20,498 nt of DNA from Deltaproteobacteria bacterium (GTDB taxonomy: Bacteria > Desulfobacterota > Desulfomonilia > UBA1062), in contig JALNWY010000044.1 in assembly GCA_023230665.1 (NCBI GenBank), positions 1-20,498 on the forward strand, given 5' to 3'. Below are positions 1-6,242 of this stretch, one piece after another. Every line of letters starts with the position of its first letter. Positions within the stretch are counted from its first letter, which is position 1. The position numbers and the translations under genes were made by a program. Under the pieces are notes generated by a model. It made no database searches, was not told where the DNA came from, and saw only the letters and a list, made by a program, of their open reading frames with translations.

Positions 1-489
1 CCCGCCGAAAAGGCCGCTCTTGCCTCCCTCTTCAATGGGGGACAAGAGGTCGATGATCTTGATCCCGGTCACGAAGACCCTGGAGACCGCAGCCTGTCTG
101 CTCAGCGGGACGCCTCCCCGGTGGATGGTCCGCCGGGGTGTGTCGGGAGGGAGCGCTCCTTTCCGGTCGATAGGCTCTCCGAAGACATTGAAGACCCGCC
201 CCAGGAGCTCGGCGCTCACCGGCACGGTTATGGGACCCCCGGTGTCCGTGATCCCGGCCCCGCGCTCGAGGCCGGCAGTAGGCGTCAGGGCGATCCCCCG
301 GACCCGATGGCTGTCGAGCTGTTGGAGGACCTCGATATACACCGGTTCCCTGCCCTGAGCATGGAGCAGGTTATAGATGGGCGGGAGCCGGGTGGGGAAC
401 CGTGCATCCACCACGCTGCTGTGCACCTCCAGGATGGTTCCCTGCGCCTGCCCGTTTTCTTCCAGAGATGGTGTGCTTAAGCGTGTCAT
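1..489 (-). CDS. atpD: F1-type ATP synthase beta subunit, N-ATPase-like, 5' part only
   Basis: The first 163 codons of a catalytic F1 beta subunit are present; the rest lies beyond the left edge. The beta-barrel domain (about residues 15-85, including SSVVDARFP) is followed by DTGGPITVPV, LGRVFNVFGEPID and GIKIIDLLSP. The fragment ends at KSGLFGG, just inside the P-loop that would continue GVGKT. The protein binds ATP at the alpha/beta interface and couples it to ion movement through a membrane Fo. The wording resembles the alternate 'N-ATPase' beta rather than the housekeeping one, and beta standing first in its operon also fits that family (order atpDCQRBEFAG, known from the family, not visible here). 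ATG at 489 is the only usable start near the domain. It overlaps the stop of a three-codon upstream ORF. The preceding sigma gene ends 95 nt upstream. I am sure of beta subunit, less sure of N-type. Confidence 0.9.
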   Translation of the reverse strand, partial: MTRLSTPSLEENGQAQGTILEVHSSVVDARFPTRLPPIYNLLHAQGREPVYIEVLQQLDSHRVRGIALTPTAGLERGAGITDTGGPITVPVSAELLGRVFNVFGEPIDRKGALPPDTPRRTIHRGGVPLSRQAAVSRVFVTGIKIIDLLSPIEEGGKSGLFGG

Positions 490-497
490 GGCTCCAT
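486..497 (-). promoter_or_regulatory. Three-codon upstream ORF (Met-Glu-Pro) overlapping the atpD start
   Basis: On the minus strand AGGGAG (508-503) is followed after 5 nt by ATG at 497. This opens a reading frame of ATG-GAG-CCA-TGA whose stop overlaps the atpD start codon as CCATGA. The atpD ATG itself has only GGAG two bases away, which is too close to be a normal ribosome binding site. The best-placed Shine-Dalgarno therefore serves the mini-ORF, and atpD could be reached by termination-reinitiation. This is read directly from sequence; the functional role is inference. Confidence 0.35.
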
Positions 498-513
498 AAT
501 GTCTCCCTGTTTT

Positions 514-529
514 TAGGGGTCACCCCCTA
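514..529 (-). promoter_or_regulatory. GNRA-capped stem-loop in the atpD leader
   Basis: The minus-strand sequence TAGGGG-GTGA-CCCCTA forms a perfect 6-bp stem with a GTGA (GNRA-type) tetraloop. It sits just upstream of the AGGGAG Shine-Dalgarno of the atpD region. No U-tract follows in the direction of transcription, so it does not look like an intrinsic terminator for the sigma gene. Confidence 0.45.
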
Positions 530-584
530 TCATGCGGACATGTCGAGGAAACGCCTGCTCCTGCCCGCCTCTCCGGATACATCC

Positions 585-1352
585 TTATTGCCCCGCCAGC
601 CTGCAGGCCTTTTCGCTGCTGCCGCACGAGATGAGATCATACGAGCGCAAGGGGCTGATCTCCTGATCTTCTAGGAACTGCTTCATCTTCTGGAGCGACC
701 TGACTTGGAGCTGCCGCACCCGCTCCTGGCTCAGGCCGAGCTGAGAGCCGATCTCCATGAGGGTGACCGGGGGGTCGGAATAAAAGCGCTTGAGGATGAT
801 GAACAGCTCCCTGCGCGTCAGCATGGTGAATCCCTGCTGGAAAAGAAACGACACGTGCCGTGATATCTCCCGGTCGGAGTAGAGCGATTCCAGATCGAAA
901 TCGTCTGTGAGATAATCCACCCACCGGTCCGTCTCGCTGGGGTCTCCTGCAATGGTCTCGTCGAGCGAGAGGAGATCTTTGGTATGCCGCAGCGTTCCCG
1001 TGCGGATTTTGCTGCTCTTCCGGATAAAGTCCTTGATGGACGCCTCGATCCACCACACGGCATAATAAATGAAGTGCACCCCCCTGTCGGGATCGAATCG
1101 CGTGAGGGCCTTCATGAGCCCCAGATTTCCTTCCTGGACGATTTCGAGATAATTGTGTCCGCTGTTGAAGTATTTCTGACTCACCTTGACGACGAATCTC
1201 AAGTTTGCGTGGATGATCTTCTGCCCGGCATTCACGTCGCCCTGCTGGTATTGTTTTGCCAGCTTGTATTCTTCCTCGGGCAGGAGGAGAGGATACCGTC
1301 TGATTTTTCGAAGATAAAGCTGAAGCTCGGAATAGTCATGTCTATTTGCCAT
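585..1352 (-). CDS. Alternative RNA polymerase sigma factor of the sigma-70 family, short middle region
   Basis: A 255-aa sigma factor directing RNA polymerase to a subset of promoters. Residues 8-34 (YSELQLYLRKIRRYPLLLPEEE) match the region 1.2/2.1 entry. NLRFVVKVSQKYF and EGNLGLMKALTRFDPDRG (about 50-91) are region 2.1-2.2. FIYYAVWWIEASIKDFI (94-110) is region 2.3-2.4. VTLMEIGSQLGLSQERVRQLQ (196-216) is the region 4.2 helix-turn-helix. Only about 77 residues separate the end of 2.4 from 4.2, some tens fewer than in RpoH. The RpoH-box motif (QRKLFFNLR) is absent, so I give no symbol. A GGTG Shine-Dalgarno lies 9 nt before ATG 1352, right after the stop of the Lon-like gene 15 nt upstream, so the two are probably translated from one message. 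It is a stress-type alternative sigma by context and length; the regulon is unknown. Confidence 0.85.
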   Translation of the reverse strand: MANRHDYSELQLYLRKIRRYPLLLPEEEYKLAKQYQQGDVNAGQKIIHANLRFVVKVSQKYFNSGHNYLEIVQEGNLGLMKALTRFDPDRGVHFIYYAVWWIEASIKDFIRKSSKIRTGTLRHTKDLLSLDETIAGDPSETDRWVDYLTDDFDLESLYSDREISRHVSFLFQQGFTMLTRRELFIILKRFYSDPPVTLMEIGSQLGLSQERVRQLQVRSLQKMKQFLEDQEISPLRSYDLISCGSSEKACRLAGQ

Positions 1353-1367
1353 AGATAAGCACCTTTT

Positions 1368-2987
1368 TTAAGAATGTGATTTTGTCGGTTCCATCATGGT
1401 TACCGGTTCGACCCTATACCTGATCCGCCCGACGGGAGAAGGGGGAGCCGCGAGGTGCTCCCGTCGCTGGTATGGATAACGACCCCCGCACACCTCATGA
1501 AGCGCCAGGGAGAAATGTTCGGCGGTAATTTCCTGGATTCCCGCATATGCGCGGGCCCTTCCTATCACGCGCAGGAGCGTTTCGAGATGCCTTGGGAAAC
1601 GCTCGTCCGGGACGTCGGACTGCGTACAGAACCGGAGGATCGCATTGCGAGCAGAAGGATGGCATGATAGAGAACTCCCTTGGACAACGGCCGTATCCGG
1701 GCTCGACCCAGCCGGGCCATTGCCGGAGTCTTGCTCCGGGTTCCACGGGTCGCCCGCCAGAGCGATGAACTCCTGGTCCACGATCGAGAGGATGGCGTGC
1801 TCGGTTCGCGTGCCCGCCACCACGACCGCGACTTGAAGGGAAATGGATTCGGAGATCCTGTTTCCCGATGTGAAAATTCCTGCGCGCAGGGTTGGGGCGG
1901 CCAGGACATGCTCGTGCTCTATCACGGCCTTTTTGATCAGCTCCCAGAGGTGGATGTTGCGGATGATCCATGAGGCCTCCAGCACCAGGCACCCGCCGTT
2001 TGCCCTGTGAATAAGGCCGCCTCTCATGCCTGGGGCTTCTTCCTGTCGTGATCCTGAACCGCTATCAGGGGAAAAACAGCCCATCAGTTCTTCACGATCC
2101 GGGTCCCGGGCAAAGATCACCGGATAGTCTGCTCTGCCGGTTCTTCCGGCGAGCACGGTGACCGTGTACGGGGCGTGCAACCGCTCGCGGCAGAGACCGC
2201 CGGGGCCGGACACGCAGGAAGGTAGAGTGAATGATGTCAGATTGTTCAGAATGTCGTGTTGAACGTCTTCCAGATAGACCAGGACCCTGGGGGAATTGCG
2301 GTATTTCTTTCTGAGACGGGCCATGAGGGGCGCCATGGCACGTTGCGCTGCGCGCTCCGTGCGCCGGCGTATCCCCTCGGAACACCCATGCTTTGCTTCC
2401 CGGATGCGTTGGCGGATAGTGTCCAGCTCTTGACCCAGGTGATCATCTGCATCCCCTGTCCGGATGGGATCGGCTCCCCTGTTCAGGGATGCGGGGAAAC
2501 CTCCCCGGCCAGGGGGCTCGCCAGACGGTCCCGATCTGCGGCTGTTCATGGGGGTTGTCAGGCCATGCCTCTTCATGATGCGACAGAAGGCCAGGGCCAG
2601 GCTCTGCTCATACCGGCCGGAGCGTCGCATCATCTCGCGGATATCCCTCTGTACACCTTCCGAAAGCAGTGCGCTGCGCACCCTGCGGTTCGCCTCATCG
2701 ATAAAGCGCTCCATGTCGCGGCGGAAGGCATTGCCTTTCCCAGCGGGAAGGGCGATTATCCGCGGGCGTGCAGCCTCCTGAAAATTTCTGAGGCCGCACC
2801 AGTCGAACGGGGCGGAGAACGGTATGTCCGCCGCCTTGAGGCATTCCCTCACGATCCGGTCGTCCACCGGACATCCCTGCCCGGTGGTGAGAAACAGGAA
2901 AACCGGCCCCTTTTTCCCGTCATTGTTCTTCCGCATCTTCAGTGCATGCAGCACAGTGCGGGTCCACTCGGACTGCTCGTTTCCCAT
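1368..2987 (-). CDS. Lon-like AAA protein lacking a functional Walker A and the protease domain
   Basis: A 539-aa protein resembling the ATPase part of LonB/'Lon-related' proteases (AAA_32 type). Matching blocks in order are: FDWCGLRNF plus LPAGKGNAFRRDM (61-92), VLVYLEDVQHDILNNL (235-250), YTVTVLAGRTG...PVIFARDPDREELMG (274-303), GGLIHRANGGCLVLEASWII (323-342), ISLQVAVVVAG (382-392) and a C-terminal helical segment with RARAYAGIQEITAEHF (477-492). Where relatives have GxxGTGK[ST], this protein reads TTGQGCP (34-40), so the ATP-binding Lys and Ser/Thr are replaced. The protein ends about 30 residues after the helical subdomain, where the Ser-Lys protease domain should begin. Residues 146-185 are a low-complexity, probably disordered insert. 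ATG 2987 is chosen because AGGAG lies 8 nt upstream; the open frame continues to 3146 without a comparable site. It precedes the sigma gene by 15 nt. Likely an adaptor, chaperone or sigma regulator rather than a protease; this is inference. Confidence 0.75.
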   Translation of the reverse strand: MGNEQSEWTRTVLHALKMRKNNDGKKGPVFLFLTTGQGCPVDDRIVRECLKAADIPFSAPFDWCGLRNFQEAARPRIIALPAGKGNAFRRDMERFIDEANRRVRSALLSEGVQRDIREMMRRSGRYEQSLALAFCRIMKRHGLTTPMNSRRSGPSGEPPGRGGFPASLNRGADPIRTGDADDHLGQELDTIRQRIREAKHGCSEGIRRRTERAAQRAMAPLMARLRKKYRNSPRVLVYLEDVQHDILNNLTSFTLPSCVSGPGGLCRERLHAPYTVTVLAGRTGRADYPVIFARDPDREELMGCFSPDSGSGSRQEEAPGMRGGLIHRANGGCLVLEASWIIRNIHLWELIKKAVIEHEHVLAAPTLRAGIFTSGNRISESISLQVAVVVAGTRTEHAILSIVDQEFIALAGDPWNPEQDSGNGPAGSSPDTAVVQGSSLSCHPSARNAILRFCTQSDVPDERFPRHLETLLRVIGRARAYAGIQEITAEHFSLALHEVCGGRYPYQRREHLAAPPSPVGRIRYRVEPVTMMEPTKSHS

Positions 2988-3094
2988 TGTGCGTGCTCCT
3001 GTATTCCTCATGATTTTCCTGTTCGGGTAAGACAGGGACTTTTGGAGCCCTCTTTTGAGGGGTTTGTCCGAAAACAGTCGCCCGAGAGGAGACA

Positions 3095-3490
3095 CTAGTG
3101 TACCTGGATCGACCTGGTGTTTTCCCAGAGGCCGTGGATGCTGCAATAACTCGTTGCATAGATCTTCCCTGATTTCTTCAACCTGGCTGTTACGACGGCC
3201 GAGTGATCCGTGTGCGCAGGTCCCTGATCCGGTCCGGCCGCCGATTCTCCGTGCGCTGAAAACTGGATGTGCGCGAGCTGATAGGTGAACCGGTCTCCTT
3301 CCGGGAGATAGAACACTTTTACCCAGCGGATGTGGTGCTCCGTGGTATTGGGATGGGGGGTTTCCTTGCCGATGGAAACCCTGATCTCGAATGTGCCGTC
3401 TTTCTGGACTGAATCAGGGCATTCGATGACCGGGACATGGTTTTCGGTTTTCCAGCCAGGCGACTGGAACAACCCGCCAAACCGTATCAT
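3095..3490 (-). CDS. Superoxide reductase, one-iron neelaredoxin type
   Basis: A 131-aa enzyme reducing superoxide to hydrogen peroxide in the cytoplasm without producing oxygen, using reduced rubredoxin or a similar donor; typical of anaerobes. The iron ligands are visible: His18 (ENHVP), His46 (PHPN), His52 (TEHHI), Cys116 and His119 (YCSIHGLWE). There is no N-terminal desulforedoxin-type Cys4 domain, so this is the class with only the catalytic iron. The usual EKHVP motif reads ENHVP: the lysine next to the first ligand is Asn17. ATG 3490 has AGGAGG 6 nt upstream; the open frame extends to 3658 but would overlap the preceding gene. It lies 85 nt after the 88-aa gene and 107 nt before the Lon-like gene on the same strand, compatible with one operon. 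Confidence 0.9.
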   Translation of the reverse strand: MIRFGGLFQSPGWKTENHVPVIECPDSVQKDGTFEIRVSIGKETPHPNTTEHHIRWVKVFYLPEGDRFTYQLAHIQFSAHGESAAGPDQGPAHTDHSAVVTARLKKSGKIYATSYCSIHGLWENTRSIQVH

Positions 3491-3575
3491 TCGTCTCCTC
3501 CTTTTTTTAAGCATCCCAAGGGCGTGTCTTGTTTCGGGCATGCACGTACTCGGGTTTGCCGGCCACCCAATAAAT

Positions 3576-3842
3576 TCAATCAAACAGCTCGGGAAAACTC
3601 TGCTCAATGTCCCGTGGATGCTTGAACCTGATCTTCCCGGATAAAAACATATTTGCAATCGTCCTGGCGATCTGCCGGTCCTGATCCAGATCGGTTTGGG
3701 AACGACCCTGCCCGCGAAGGCCGACTGTATCTTCAGCGCCGGTTCGTTCGACCATCGCTTCCATCAGCTCGAAAAGTGTAGTGGTGATCTCGACCGTATT
3801 GCTCCGTGAACTCAGTGTACCAAAACCACTGTGTATGCTCAT
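3576..3842 (-). CDS. Small unknown protein (88 aa)
   Basis: I do not recognise the family. ATG 3842 has AGGAGGAG 8 nt upstream, a strong site, so translation is likely. The N-terminus is Ser/Thr-rich (about 1-20). A helical hydrophobic segment follows, TTLFELMEAMVERTG (about 20-34), then a charged middle. The C-terminus is IARTIANMFLSGKIRFKHP (about 60-78), ending PELFD. There is no signal peptide, membrane segment or cysteine. It reads as a small cytoplasmic helical protein, perhaps an adaptor. It is the first gene of the minus-strand set that continues with superoxide reductase, the Lon-like protein and the sigma factor, so a role in the same response is plausible but unproven. Confidence 0.65.
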   Translation of the reverse strand: MSIHSGFGTLSSRSNTVEITTTLFELMEAMVERTGAEDTVGLRGQGRSQTDLDQDRQIARTIANMFLSGKIRFKHPRDIEQSFPELFD

Positions 3843-3932
3843 TCGTAACTCCTCCTGCGTATTGTCTCTGGTGATCCGGTCATCTGTTGGCTGTAACCCC
3901 GATGACTTCTCAACTGCCATTCTCTCTATTCA

Positions 3933-3961
3933 ATTCGTGTGCCGATATTCGGGGCGGTCAA
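3933..3961 (-). promoter_or_regulatory. Possible sigma-70-type promoter before the 88-aa gene
   Basis: On the minus strand TTGACC (3961-3956) is followed after 17 nt by ACGAAT (3938-3933). It is preceded by an A/T-rich tract resembling an UP element. The -35 is good; the -10 matches the consensus at only three of six positions. It is correctly placed to transcribe the 88-aa gene and superoxide reductase, but could be chance. Confidence 0.3.
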
Positions 3962-4114
3962 AATATATTGAAAAAACGAAATCCTACATAACGGCCAGTG
4001 AAATTCGCGCCCTGTCTCCCGCCAGCATCCTGTCCTGTCAGAGAGGATGATTCTTTTCCCATGGGATTTTATCCGGCAGGATTCCGGAATATGACCGTAT
4101 CTTGCAATGTTGGG

Positions 4115-4128
4115 ATGAGGCGCCTCAT
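4115..4128. repeat. Perfect 14-bp palindrome
   Basis: ATGAGGCGCCTCAT is identical to its own reverse complement. It lies about 270 bp upstream of the 88-aa gene and 25 bp from another palindrome (ATTCCGGAAT, 4081-4090). A dimeric DNA-binding protein site is the simplest reading; no protein is assigned. Confidence 0.5.
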
Positions 4129-4229
4129 ATCCGGGTCCTTATCATTGTGGAATAACAACGCCTTAGGGGGGGAGGCCCTGGAAGGTTGCGCCCGCGGGGG
4201 GACTTCTTTTTTGCCGATGGACCACACCG

Positions 4230-4288
4230 GGGAGGATAAGAGGCTCGGATAATCAACCCCTTACAGGTAAATAATCCGAGGTCCTCCC
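4230..4288. repeat. Compound inverted repeat, 14 paired bases in two blocks
   Basis: GGGAGGA (4230-4236) pairs with TCCTCCC (4282-4288), and inside it CTCGGAT (4244-4250) pairs with ATCCGAG (4274-4280). There is an internal loop of 7 nt on one side and 1 nt on the other, and a 23-nt apical loop. It lies just downstream of the orphan Fis gene. There is no U-tract on either strand, so a standard intrinsic terminator is not clear. Confidence 0.6.
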
Positions 4289-4345
4289 TGCGGAGAGCAC
4301 CTCCATGCGGACTCCGGGATTCCTGTCGGGCAGAACAGGGCGCAG

Positions 4346-4600
4346 CTACATATGACGGGAGATTTCGTGCTTATGGAGAAGGGCGTATAAACGGGACCGT
4401 GAAACACCTGAGATTCTACAGGCGCTTGTGACGTTTCCGGAGGTGCACTTCATGAGTTCCGTCAGATAGAAGCGTTCCACCTCGGCCAGGTACCGGTTGC
4501 GGACTGACCGCAGCTCGGGAAGGCCGGGAGAAGACGACCTGCTCGCTTTGGAAATGATATGGGTGAAAGTGGGCTTCTGAATATCCATGATGCCGTACAT
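4346..4600 (-). CDS. Orphan Fis-type helix-turn-helix protein
   Basis: An 84-aa protein (80 aa if ATG 4588 is used) made almost wholly of a Fis/HTH_8 domain. SACRISGVSRSRLYALLHKH (about 59-78) is the helix-turn-helix. From LPEL to EIS, 31 of 55 residues are identical by my hand alignment to the C-terminus of the NtrC-type activator encoded just upstream, including the linker before the domain. It has no receiver and no AAA+ domain, so it cannot activate sigma-54 polymerase. It could bind the activator's sites or help shape DNA. Neither ATG has a good Shine-Dalgarno, and a degraded sigma-54-like element sits across the start. It could be a genuine small regulator or the remnant of a duplicated activator gene. 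Confidence 0.65.
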   Translation of the reverse strand: MYGIMDIQKPTFTHIISKASRSSSPGLPELRSVRNRYLAEVERFYLTELMKCTSGNVTSACRISGVSRSRLYALLHKHEISRHM

Positions 4601-4617
4601 AACAAACTATATGCCAA
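4601..4617 (-). promoter_or_regulatory. Sigma-54-like -24/-12 element before the orphan Fis gene
   Basis: The minus-strand TTGGCAT-N4-TTTGTT is close to the sigma-54 consensus (TGGCAC-N5-TTGC). GG and the spacing are kept, but the -12 GC is GT. Transcription would start about 4590, leaving ATG 4588 almost leaderless. The neighbouring activator would be the natural regulator. The -12 mismatch makes this tentative. Confidence 0.25.
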
Positions 4618-4747
4618 TTCGGTCTCTTCCCGGCAGGCATCGGCTGCGGAAAACAGTTCCTGGGGCCGCAAGGCCGGGAGGAAGGCCCTTGACGATGATT
4701 TTGTAATGACCCTTCCCCCATGCCGGATGCACCCGGAAACGGCAGCC

Positions 4748-4805
4748 GGCTCTCCTTAGGGGGTGTCCGCTGTATAAGGACATGCAGATGTGAGTGCAGA
4801 GAGCC
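4748..4805. repeat. Nested inverted repeats downstream of the NtrC-type gene
   Basis: GGCTCTC (4748-4754) pairs with GAGAGCC (4799-4805). Inside it TGTCC (4764-4768) pairs with GGACA (4778-4782), or alternatively CCTTA (4754-4758) with TAAGG (4775-4779); the two inner hairpins share bases and exclude each other. It lies 12 nt beyond the activator's stop codon. No T-run follows, so its use as a terminator is uncertain. Confidence 0.4.
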
Positions 4806-4817
4806 AAAGGGGGTGTG

Positions 4818-6233
4818 TCAGGATATTTCGTACTGTTTGAGCAGCGCATAGAGACGGGATCGCGAGAGCCCCGACACCCTGCAGGCCGAGCGGATGTCGG
4901 CCTTTGTCTGGCGCATGAGCTCCTTGAGGTATTGTTCTTCGATCTCGCTGACCGCCTCTTCCCGAACGTCCTTGAGGCTGGGCAGGGTGTTGTCTCCGAA
5001 GGCCTGCAGACCTCCCGGCTGCGCCTGCTTCCTGGCTGCGGCGATACGCTTGACCTGGACGTGTATGTGGTAGGGAAGATGCTTGGGAACCAGGATGGGA
5101 CTGTCGTGTGCCACGGCCAGCGCGCTCTCCAGGGCGTGAATCAGCTCGCGGACGTTTCCGGGCCAGGAATACTGCAACAGGATATCCCGGAACCCGGCGC
5201 TCACGCGCTTGGGTTTGATCCCGTACTTCTTGCTGTGCCGCTTGAGGTAATGATTTGTCAGGTCCTGGATATCTTCGGGCCGTTCCCTTAACGGCGGCAG
5301 GTCTATGGTGATGGATCTGAGCCTGAACAGCAGATCCTTGCGGAAGGCCTTCTCCGTGACCAGGTCGACCAGATCCCGGTTCGTGGCGGAGATCACCCGG
5401 AAATCGCTCTCCATTTCGCTCGATTTTCCGATGGGACGAAAACGTCCCTCCTGCAGGACACGGAGAAACTTTTTCTGGATGGAGAGCGGGAGCTCCCCCA
5501 CCTCGTCCAGGAAGAGAGTCCCCTTGTTGGCCTGATATACCAGGCCCGGCTGGGCCTTGTCAGCCCCGGTGTACGAGCCCTTCTCGTGGCCGAAGAGAAT
5601 GCTCTCCACGAGGTTCGGGGGGAGGGCCGCACAATCCACTACCACGAAATCATTGCCCTTCCTGAGCGAGTGGTTGTGAATGGCCCGAGCGAAGAGCTCC
5701 TTGCCGGTCCCGGTTTCACCAGTGATCAGCACGCTGGCGTCATTGGCCAGGGTCTTGCTCAGAAGGGTCAGGCATGCCCTCATGCCGGAGCTGTGGCCCA
5801 GGATTCCCTCCTTCTCGAAATCCAGCGCAGCCTGGGGGAGGGTGTTGCTCTCGTGATACATGAGCGCATCCTTGAGGAGCTGGGACAGATCCGCCTTGGA
5901 AAACGGTTTTTCGATATAGTCCCATGCACCCTTGGACAGGGCTGATTCCACAGACTCGGGATCGCCGTAGGCGGTGATCACGATCATCTCGGGAGAACCG
6001 CTGTTTCTGCAGACTTGGGGGAGAATGTCGATGCCGTTTCCATCCGGCATGCGCACATCGAGAAACACCACATCGTACGGGGCCGAGCGGATGGCGTCCA
6101 GGCCCTCCTCGAGGGTGAACGCCTGCGAGCTGTCATAACCCAGACTCCGCGCAACGTTCGCAATGGAACTGCAGACGAGCTTATCATCGTCAATGACAAG
6201 GATTTTTTTGCGGCCGTCCATGGGAAGTCTCAT
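4818..6233 (-). CDS. NtrC-family sigma-54-dependent response regulator
   Basis: A 471-aa activator with the classic three-part layout. The receiver (about 10-125) has the acidic pocket DDD 15-17, phosphoacceptor Asp59 (FLDVRMP), Thr87 and Lys109 (EKP). The AAA+ domain (about 145-375) has Walker A GETGTGKE (172-179), the sigma-54 contact loop GSYTGA (219-224, a variant of GAFTGA), Walker B GTLFLDEVGEL (238-248) and PGNVREL (358-364). The Fis-type helix-turn-helix spans 440-470. When phosphorylated it would oligomerise and remodel sigma-54 polymerase. It starts 9 nt after the hybrid kinase stop and has no clear Shine-Dalgarno, suggesting translational coupling. ATG 6221 (MDGRKK) is an alternative start. 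The kinase next door is the obvious partner; targets are unknown. Confidence 0.92.
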   Translation of the reverse strand: MRLPMDGRKKILVIDDDKLVCSSIANVARSLGYDSSQAFTLEEGLDAIRSAPYDVVFLDVRMPDGNGIDILPQVCRNSGSPEMIVITAYGDPESVESALSKGAWDYIEKPFSKADLSQLLKDALMYHESNTLPQAALDFEKEGILGHSSGMRACLTLLSKTLANDASVLITGETGTGKELFARAIHNHSLRKGNDFVVVDCAALPPNLVESILFGHEKGSYTGADKAQPGLVYQANKGTLFLDEVGELPLSIQKKFLRVLQEGRFRPIGKSSEMESDFRVISATNRDLVDLVTEKAFRKDLLFRLRSITIDLPPLRERPEDIQDLTNHYLKRHSKKYGIKPKRVSAGFRDILLQYSWPGNVRELIHALESALAVAHDSPILVPKHLPYHIHVQVKRIAAARKQAQPGGLQAFGDNTLPSLKDVREEAVSEIEEQYLKELMRQTKADIRSACRVSGLSRSRLYALLKQYEIS

Positions 6234-6242
6234 AAGACGGAT

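Larger units (their letters stand above)
3843..4345. other. 503-nt intergenic region with palindromes
   Basis: No convincing coding sequence on either strand. It holds the weak promoter near 3933-3961, a 10-bp palindrome ATTCCGGAAT at 4081-4090, a 14-bp palindrome at 4115-4128, a seven-G run near 4167, and the compound inverted repeat at 4230-4288. It separates the orphan Fis gene (ending at 4346) from the superoxide reductase unit, both on the minus strand. Confidence 0.7.

Noticed and set aside
585..1352. Naming the sigma factor rpoH
   Set aside because: The RpoH box is missing and the middle region is too short; the family assignment is kept to sigma-70 type.
3055..3070. Small hairpin CCCTC-AAAA-GAGGG between superoxide reductase and the Lon-like gene as a terminator
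   Set aside because: A 5-bp stem with no U-tract; too weak to split the operon.
2256..3098. Long plus-strand open frame (280 codons) opposite the Lon-like gene
   Set aside because: It is antisense to a gene with recognisable conserved blocks and a ribosome binding site; its product has no recognisable features. A GC-rich shadow frame.
514..4768. TAGGGGGTG(A/T)CC seen both in the atpD leader (minus, 529-514) and at 4757-4768 (plus) as a shared operator
   Set aside because: Only two copies, opposite orientations and unrelated contexts; the first is explained by its hairpin. Not enough to claim a motif.
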